A stretch of DNA of 64,000 nucleotides from Nereocystis luetkeana (taxonomy: Eukaryota; Sar; Phaeophyceae; Laminariales; Laminariaceae). This document shows, piece by piece, positions 56,912-64,000 of the stretch (the first letter of the stretch is position 1; each line of letters opens with the position of its first letter). Location: positions 1,002,501 to 1,066,500 of the forward strand of contig JARUPZ010000004.1 of assembly GCA_031213475.1 (NCBI GenBank), written 5' to 3'. The notes under the pieces are model-generated. The model had not been told where the DNA came from and made no database searches. It saw only the letters and a program-made list of their open reading frames with translations. The position numbers and the translations under genes are program-made.

Positions 56912-57417
56912 TGTTCTCACATTAACTCACAATACAATGCAGTCCGTGGTCGCAGGACAGGCTCCAACAATAACTAACTCTGGAGCGGAAGAAATTCCTC
57001 GGTAAAAACAAAACAAGCAAATCATGGTCCATCTTCTACACCTCAAACAAAAAATGAGGTCCGCGCACGTACGTACGTATCAGATACCTGGTAGGTGCGG
57101 TACGCTGTACAAGTCGCCACAGCTACCGAGAAGACCACATACATACCCAGAAGATTTTATAGCTTGTGGGCGCTGTGTGACACGTGTGACGTGTGACATG
57201 TGACATGGTTCGCGATGCAATCCTCAGATTTGCAATTGACACGCTATCAATGTATTTACTGGAGGGATATATGGGCAGGTCAACACCACAGCCGCTTGGC
57301 TGCTTATCGACCGACTTGGTGCCACCTGCACTCTGCATGCCTTGATGACCCCGTTTGTGAGGCGCAGAGGAGTTTCGGTTCTCGTCTCTCGTCGTCTCGT
57401 CGTCGAAAATAAACGGT
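56912..57417. other. Stretch before copy B
   Basis: About 500 bp, no supported gene. TACCTGGTA is at 57085. The block GTGGTCGCAGGACAGGCTCC near 56946 resembles GTGGTCACAGGGCAGGCTCC near 10857, followed in both by AATAACTCTGGAG-like sequence, so it is another dispersed repeat. Confidence 0.55.
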
Positions 57418-57970
57418 TTCATGCATCCTTCATAATAAACAAAAACCCCATGTTTCGTTTTCCGTTTGACAACTGACTCTGTCTCTCACGGGGGACGGAC
57501 ATAGTCGTACATTCTCGAAGAGGCTCATCCAGATCTGAGGGATTTTCCTGTGTCCACGCGTGGAGGAGGGCGGTGGTCCGTCTCCCTCCGAAGGACGGCA
57601 GACATTCATCAGGTCAAGCGTGGTTCACGGAGGATCCTCGTTCCCAACAGCAGGAGATTTTTTCGGTGAGCCCGCGCTTTGCTTTCCGGTATTCTTGCTA
57701 CACAAGGTTCGAAGCCTGTGTTGCTGTCCCCGAAGGGCCAGACGATATGCATGCATTCCAAATTATCCACCAGGAGTGTCTCGGCGGTAGCTCACGGTGC
57801 AACCGCTGTGCGCGGGGAGAGTGTAGATACGGTGTACGGTCTGTTGCTCGGTGCGTGCGTGCGAAAAATCAGGCTTTTCACTCTTCACTTACTTTGCAGT
57901 GCCGACCGACCCTCACTGCGGTGCGGTTTGCGGCTTTGATCTTTTTCGAAAGCGTTTTACAGGTAAAACC

Positions 57971-57979
57971 TACCAGGTA
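57971..57979. repeat. TACCAGGTA micro-insertion present in copy B
   Basis: Copy B reads AACCTACCAGGTACATTG where copy A (TA at 558-559) reads AACCTACATTG. Seven bases are gained at one TA. A separate 4-bp tandem difference lies just downstream. Confidence 0.85.
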
Positions 57980-58916
57980 CATTGCTACCGGTACCTGGTG
58001 GGTAGCAATTTTGGGCCATCAAAAGTCAAAAGCAAGTACCTCGTACCAGGTACACACTACCGCCGTACGTCTCGCGGGTCGAGGTGACTCGACCCGCATG
58101 AAACCTGTGTCTCACGGGTCAATCGGAAGGTGGCGGGTCGGATCGGGTCGGGTCAGGAGGTTTTGAAATCTCGCGGGTCGGGTCGGGTCGGGTCGGGCCA
58201 GGAGATTTTCAAATCTCACGGGTCGGGTCAGGTCAGGAGGTTTTGATATCTCGCGGGTTCTGGCATATTTTCACACCCTGTTCAGCTACGATAGCGGTCA
58301 GCTGTCTCGCAGAGAGCTACTACTGCTGTTTCGAGAAGCTACGCAGCTAGCTGTTTGCAGACAGCTACTCTTCCTAGAAGCTGCGCAGCTAGCTGTCTAC
58401 AGACAGTTATTGTTTCAAAAGGCTGCGCAGCTAGCTGCAGGCAGACGGCTATAGTTTTGAGAAGCTGCGCAGCTATTAATAGCTGCCTGCAGACAGCTAC
58501 CAGGTATTGTTTTAAAAGGCTGCGCAGCTATTAATAGCTGTCTACACACAGCTATCGTTTTGAGAAGCTACGCAGCTACCTAGACGCAGGTAGCTTCGTA
58601 CAGACAACTATTTTTTTGAAGGACTGTGCAGCTAGCTGCCTAGAGACAGCTACTGTTTCAAAAGCCTGCTCCCTGAAGACAGCTACCTCGTATTGTTTTA
58701 GAAAGCTGCGCAGCTAGCTGCCTACAGACAGCTATTGCTTTCAGAAGCTACCAGGGTACGCAGCTATTAATAGCTGCGTACAAGCAGCTACCTGGTATTG
58801 TTTTAAAGGGCTGCGCAGCTAGCTGCCTACAGACAGCTATTGCTTCAAAAGGCTGCGCAGCTAGCTGTCTGCAGGCAGCTACAGGCCCAACTCAGCTATT
58901 GTCAGCTACTACAACT

Positions 58917-58917
58917 A

Positions 58918-58973
<56 letters not shown>
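58917..58973. repeat. (TAC)n microsatellite, copy B
   Basis: The triplet run matches 1427-1512 but is about 30 bp shorter, which shows length instability between the two large repeat copies. Confidence 0.95.
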
Positions 58974-59206
58974 AGACAGCTGTTATAGTTGTAGTTTTGA
59001 GAAGCTGCGCAAGAGGGTGCGTGAACATCTACTTGTAGCATCGTCTTCCGTTGTTTTTAGTGTAGGATGAAGCTCATTTTTATCTATCCAAGATCGAATG
59101 CACACATACGTTGGATACAAATTCACCGGGGGGGAGGCAGGACAAGGCAACCGAGAAACGCACTGACATGATCTGCGACAAACAAAACGAGTGCTTGACG
59201 GGTGCG

Positions 59207-59555
59207 TTTTTTTTTTTTTTTTTTTTTTCCATCCCATTCATTATCTTCGCACATCTTCTTCTCTCTCTCCTTCCAACTCGTAACTCAGATCCGGGGTCAC
59301 ATAGCAGGCTCTTCTCCCCCCTTCCCGCTACGGTACGTGCCTTCATTTTTTTATCCCGAGAAGATTTCAGCCTTTTCTTCCCTCGTCGACTCGCATCGAA
59401 TTGTGCCTACCCACGCTGCAAGGCGCTCTCAACAATTGAATCCCTTTTTTTTTATTTTTGCAAATAAAGTCAAAGTCCGACCCTCCTAGGGCTCGAACCC
59501 AGGACTCAAACAAGTAGAATTCGAGGTTAACCACTTGAACCACCGGGGCGACCGG
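59207..59555 (-). mobile_element. Full-length tRNA-derived SINE, only in copy B
   Basis: Read on minus, the element starts with a tRNA-like head: an A-box-like GGTTCAAGTGGTTAACC and a B-box-like GGGTTCGAGCCC about 45 bp further on. It continues through an A-rich linker and the shared 3' module, and ends in GGGATG plus poly(A). A and B boxes are internal RNA polymerase III promoter elements. Copy A has none at the matching position (about 1748), giving an empty site. GCTTGA occurs on both sides, possibly the remains of a target duplication with a small deletion. Confidence 0.88.
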
Positions 59556-59686
59556 CTTGATACGATTGATTGACTGATCGAACCAAACCAGAGTTACTAC
59601 TTCCGATTCAAATAGGAGTTTCCACGCGAGTGTGCCAGGATATTTTGAACAGATCACAGCTCTGCTGTTTCAGAATCAGCTACAGC

Positions 59687-59694
59687 TATTAATA
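59687..59694. repeat. TATTAATA micro-insertion present in copy B
   Basis: Copy B reads CAGCTATTAATACCAC where copy A (TA at 1877-1878) reads CAGCTACCAC. TTAATA was gained at a TA in the foldback loop. Confidence 0.85.
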
Positions 59695-60203
59695 CCACAT
59701 CCACACTACACGCACACCACACCTCGCGGCAGCTAACACGCTTGGGCTACACAAAATATCCCGGCACACTCGCGTGGAAACTCCTGTATGAATCGGTAGT
59801 AGTAACTCTGGTTTGGTGTGATCTGTCAATCAATCGTATCCGCGTCCGTCAAGCACTCGTTTTGTTTGTCGCAGATCGTATCAGTGCTTTTATCGGTTGC
59901 CTTGTCCTGCCTCCGCCCGATGAATTTGTATCCAACGTATGTGTGCATTCGATCTTGGATAGATGGAAATGAGCTTTATCCTACACCAAAAACAACGGAA
60001 AACGATGCTACAAGCACACGTTAAAGATGTTCACGCACCCTCTTGCGCAGCTTCTCAAAACTTCAACTATAACAGCTGTCTGTAGGTAGTAGTAGCTGAC
60101 AATAGCTGAGTTTGGCATTTAGCTGCCTGCAGGCAGCTAGCTGCGCAGCCTTTTGAAACACTAGCTGTCTGTAGGCAGCGAGCTGCGCAGCCCTTTAAAA
60201 CAA

Positions 60204-60212
60204 TACCTGGTA
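60204..60212. repeat. TACCTGGTA micro-insertion present in copy B
   Basis: In this foldback unit AATA is followed by CCTGGTA. The matching unit in copy A, near 2390, and neighbouring units have a plain TA before the CTG motif. The flanks also carry small substitutions, so this pair is slightly less clean than the others. Confidence 0.7.
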
Positions 60213-61981
60213 ACTGTTTGTACGCAGCTAGCTGCGTAGCTTCTCAAAACCATAGCAGTCTGTAGGCAGCTAGCTGCGCAGTTTTTCAAAACAATAGCTG
60301 TCTTCAGACAGCAGGCTTTTGAAACAACAGCTGTCTCTAGGCAGCTAGCTGCACAGCCCTTTAAAACAATAGTTGTCTGTAGGCAGCTAGCTGCTCAGCT
60401 TCTCACAACAATAATAGCTGTCTGCCTGCAGCTAGCTGCGCACCCTTTTGAAACAATAACTGTCTGTAGACAGCTAGCTGGACGCCATCGGCCGTAAAAA
60501 TTGCCACGTCAGCCAGCACAATTGCCTCGACGGAAGCTGCTTTAGCTGCCCCAGACGCTGTGGACCTAATGTCTCCAACTCTAGGAGGACAAAGCACCGC
60601 CCGCCCGACAATAGATAGATCCGTATCCGGACTTGATTGAGTTACCGTGCGCGTGGTGTGCCATTTGGAGGCTCCAGTGGGGAGCACGGTGCGTGTAAAA
60701 AGTGCCTCAAAAGCCCTTTTCCGGGGCTGATGTAAACCATACCCCGATATCTACTCCTACAGAATAAGATGATGTTGATCGCTGATCATTTGTTTTTGTG
60801 AGCAACGCAACACAAGTGCCTCGGTGGGCTCCACCGGCACCCCTCTGGCCCCTTGGATCTCCCACTTGAACAACGTTTTTTCTATTATTTGCCGGCGAGG
60901 CGTTTTCTTGTTCATTTTTTTTTTTTACGGCCTTCTACGTACCTGGTTTTCTCTCTTTTAATCGTGTTCGTTTTTCGGTGGTTTTCGTATTTTTTCCCTA
61001 TTTCCTTTATCTACTTGCCCGTTTTTAATCAGTGTTCGATTTTCCGTCCGATGTTATCTTCGTTTTTCTTTTCGATTTTTTTATTGGCCCTTTTTTTTAG
61101 TGCCCACGATTTTCGTATTACGCGTAAATTGTCGCACCTGCTTCTTCCGCTCGAATCACAAGAGAGCACCCAGCTCCGATCATAGCATGTCGTGGTTGAG
61201 CATCTACCACAGGCACAGCACAGCGCAATCAACTCTGCACAAAGCATTAACGTGTACTTCGAAGTATGCCAGGTACGTTTTTTACCGTAAACGTGCCGAT
61301 CAGAGCCCGACGACAATCGATCGTGCACCCAAAATCATGGGCGTCTGTCCGCTTCGCAATGTTTTTTGTTTCGGCGGGCATCTTGTAAGTATCGCCGTCC
61401 CCCCTTCCCGGGCCTTGTATATACGTAGCCCAGATCATATGTGCACCCCTGAGCAGCAGTGCGATTGGATCGCCTGGCTACCTACCTCGTGCATACCTGG
61501 CTTCTATCTATATACTAGTATTGTCGTAAATATTTGCTGGCCTAAACCTTCCTCCAAACCACCGGCAGCTGCTGCTGCTGTGTAACCCCGTGTTTTTTTT
61601 TCATGACGTTGTTCAGAGTGTATCTTCCGTGTGCCTCGCACGACTACAGGGATGTTATACGTATACCATGATATTAATATTAATAGTAAGAGTTCTATCC
61701 GATGGATCTCGAAGGACGAGTTACCCCTCGTGTCAATGATATCCCCGTCCGTTCTTGCTGCAAGTAGCATAGGGCATACCGTAATGGGCCGATATAGTTT
61801 AACGTACTGCGATGTGGTACGGCTCTCACAATGAAGGTATGCTCGGAAATGTGCAGAGTAGCCCTCATTTCATATACCCGGCACCTGGTATGGGGTTAAT
61901 CAATTTGGCTCTCGGAGGGACTCCTCGGTGACCATCTCGTTCGGGCATGACGTAGCTCATGCGTGAGGAAGTATAATGCTC

Positions 61982-62155
61982 TTTTTTTTTTGCTCATCCC
62001 ATTTATTATCTTCGCCCATCTTCTTCTCTCTCTCCTTCCAACTCGTAGCTCAGATCCGGGGTCACATAGCAGGCTCGTCTCCCCCCTTCCCGCTACGGTA
62101 CGTGCCTTCATTTTTATCGCGAGAAGATTTCAGCCTTTTCTTCCCTCGTCGACTC
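61982..62155 (-). mobile_element. SINE fragment (3' module), copy B
   Basis: This is the duplicate of 4170-4342 at the matching place in the second large repeat, so the fragment was already there before duplication. Confidence 0.8.
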
Positions 62156-62623
62156 TACGGAGTTACAGTGAATCGAAAATCGGACCATTGACGCCGAAAT
62201 GACTCTTTGACAAGTCACATTGGGTCTACATAGGGCAACCAACAACTCGATTAGATTCAGATATTCATGTCGAGCGCTGCAATCCGGGGAGATTGGTTGA
62301 AATAGGTATCCCAAGGTATGCCCTGAGCATCAGTGGCGGGTACGCCGTTCGGCCCAGAGAATACTCGTACCGTGTCCTATTAATAAGAGTAAGTATGAAC
62401 CCATATACTTTGAGCATCGGTTTTCTCCACCCGCACCGAAAATCTAACGAGTCGCAGGTCCCAGATATAAACGTTGCTCTGATGCCCATCAACTACAAGA
62501 AGAGATACCCAACGCTTGCTCACTCGCCGAAGAGCACACAACCGAGCGAAAATTATCCCCGACTTACAGCTGGCTACCTGGCCCAAGGTGGCCCGGTGAG
62601 CCTAAAATCGCGCAAAAATACCA

Positions 62624-62792
62624 CGAGGCACGATTCTTCGATACATGGAGGAGGACCAAGCCCCAAGAACTGCAGTGACGGTCCGATGACACTGAGTTAT
62701 GTGGTCTGAGGAACGATTTTTCGATACACGGAGGAGGACCAAGCCCCGAGAACGTCAGTGACGGTCCGACGACACTGAGTCATGCGGTCGTG
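62624..62792. repeat. Tandem pair of about 82-bp units, copy B
   Basis: Counterpart of 4812-4980 within the second large repeat, with the same two-unit arrangement. Confidence 0.8.
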
Positions 62793-64000
62793 TAGATCCC
62801 TTTAGAGGCTGCGATCGTGCCGTGCCCGCAGATATCTGTTTGTGCCTTATATCGGGAGGCTATAGGACCGTGTTGGTTTTGCTTCGGTTTAATAAAAAGC
62901 TAAAAAAGCGCGTCGGCTATGAGTTCAACCGATCGGCAGATTTGTGGCAGAATATGTTATTGCTCCCTATATACATATATACATACACCACGAGAAAGCC
63001 GTTCCTAGGCGTATCTACCGAAACACGAACGGTTTCGAATTTTCAAAAAAACGATAATCTCCCTTTTACTCGCAAAACGTCTGAATTGCCCCCTGAACAC
63101 CTCGTTGTCCATCGCTGTTACCGGCAGTTGTACGAGGGATACCATTATTATTATTATACGAGCCTTTTGAGTATGTAGGCTCGCACACTGAAAGTTCCAG
63201 TAGTACCACGTACACTACAACGCAAACGAGCCCACGTGCTTTCGTTCAGTTGAGACCCACCATACACGCCTTGAATTCAGAGTATTCACTCAAAAGCTAC
63301 GAAATTGACAGTTTTTAGACTCGTGCTTAGAATATTGGAACATACTCGAAGCAGTTTATGATACCGTGCCTGGTACGAAAATTCACGTGTATTATCTGGT
63401 TGGATCGCAAGTTGGATCTATCTCTCTAAACGAGCACGTACAATTGTACAATAATGTACATACAACATCCATCAAACTGTTGTCATCGGTCGCACCTATT
63501 GACGCCGAGATCCTCCGAGGCACGTCAGTAGTAAGTAAGTGTCTCCGTATTCAAACCGCGCAAATATACTAAAAGCCAGTGTACTATTACTACGTACTTG
63601 CCGTACGTACCATCGCACACTGGCAACACTGGCAGTGACGTCATTCCAGTGGAAACGCTCGCTCGTGATTTCCTTCGGTTGAGCTGATGTACTGTAACAG
63701 GTAACAGGTACACATTACAAGTAGGATTTGCTCAAAGGCTAAATGACAGAGAAACAAGGAATGTGTACGATACATGTGTACGTATACATCAGGGATATTA
63801 TTAATAGTACCGCAGATTTAAGTGAGGACGTGCCGGTAACACCGCAAAAACGCCAAAAAATGTGGAAACCGCTCGCTAGAACCGCTGCCAAAAATCCGTT
63901 CGAGGTGGTAAACCAGGGGACGGATCGCTATCATCCCTCGTTGGGCAGACCACTCACTTTGCACCCCTGTTTGCTCTATCACCTATCACCCGTCCAAAAG

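Larger units (their letters stand above)
58282..60480. mobile_element. Foldback-type element, copy B
   Basis: This is the counterpart of 866-2666 with the same arm-loop-arm plan. It has one extra tandem unit near 58465-58540, containing two TATTAATA and one TACCAGGTA insertions. A full-length SINE interrupts its left arm at 59207-59555, while the right arm is uninterrupted. That asymmetry shows the SINE arrived after the palindrome formed. Confidence 0.75.
57418..64000. repeat. Large direct repeat, copy B
   Basis: This is the second copy of the unit at 1-6192, in direct orientation. It is about 390 bp longer over the same interval, mainly because of the SINE at 59207-59555 and about 80 bp of extra foldback repeat near 58465-58540. 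Small differences such as TA to TACCAGGTA at 57971 and TA to TATTAATA at 59687 make it the best internal control for the micro-insertions. Copy B runs off the right edge at the point matching copy A position 6192. Confidence 0.95.

Noticed and set aside
56493..56912. Long minus-strand frame rich in Tyr/Leu/Phe/Ile and Thr/Ala
   Set aside because: It is translation of the AAAT tail of a SINE and the neighbouring GTT microsatellite.

Overview
The window is eukaryotic nuclear DNA. Genes are broken into short exons with GT-AG introns, introns and intergenic DNA are long and repeat-packed, and there are tRNA-derived SINEs, a decayed Ty3/gypsy retrotransposon, LINE debris, foldback elements and MITEs. 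There is no operon structure. GC-rich exons in AT-richer noncoding DNA, with Ala/Gly/Pro-rich low-complexity protein, would suit a stramenopile such as a brown alga. That assignment is inference and weak.

Layout. 1-6192 and 57418-64000 are two copies of one direct repeat that runs off both window edges, so the period is about 57.4 kb. Each copy carries a foldback element whose arms are built from short tandem units, and a SINE fragment. Copy B also holds a full SINE that copy A lacks. Between them: (i) gene A, plus strand, exons 8248-8619, 11331-11820 and 11973-12175 (stop); (ii) 12.2-18.4 kb, repeat-rich DNA with one minus-strand coding remnant; (iii) gene B, plus strand, about 18388-35961, nine exons whose reading phases agree at every junction, encoding a tandem WW-domain protein of roughly 1,690 residues with long disordered stretches and a coiled-coil C-terminus; (iv) 36-40 kb, simple and tandem repeats; (v) a degenerate Ty3/gypsy element, about 40.3-48.1 kb, with diverged LTRs, a multiply frameshifted pol and a Tudor-like C-terminal module; (vi) 48.1-57.4 kb, a dense repeat graveyard with a hexamer array, LINE remnants, a short telomere-like tract, five related MITEs (one with a nested piggyBac-like MITE) and more SINEs.

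The most unusual signal is a set of very short TA-flanked micro-insertions spread across the whole window: TA-CCWGG-TA (about 30 by hand count, about 0.5 expected by chance), TA-TTAA-TA (about 36, about 1 expected), and an apparent excess of TA-CWG-TA and TA-CWGCWG-TA. The two large repeat copies differ by clean presence or absence of these units at single TA dinucleotides, so they are inserted rather than ancestral. The ambiguous central A/T is what repair of a mismatched transposon-excision overhang would leave. No parent transposon or transposase is visible here.

No rRNA, confident tRNA, CRISPR array, origin, promoter or terminator can be supported. Exon joins rest on reading phase and splice consensus only. 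The genes lie among repeats and no functional link between A and B is visible.
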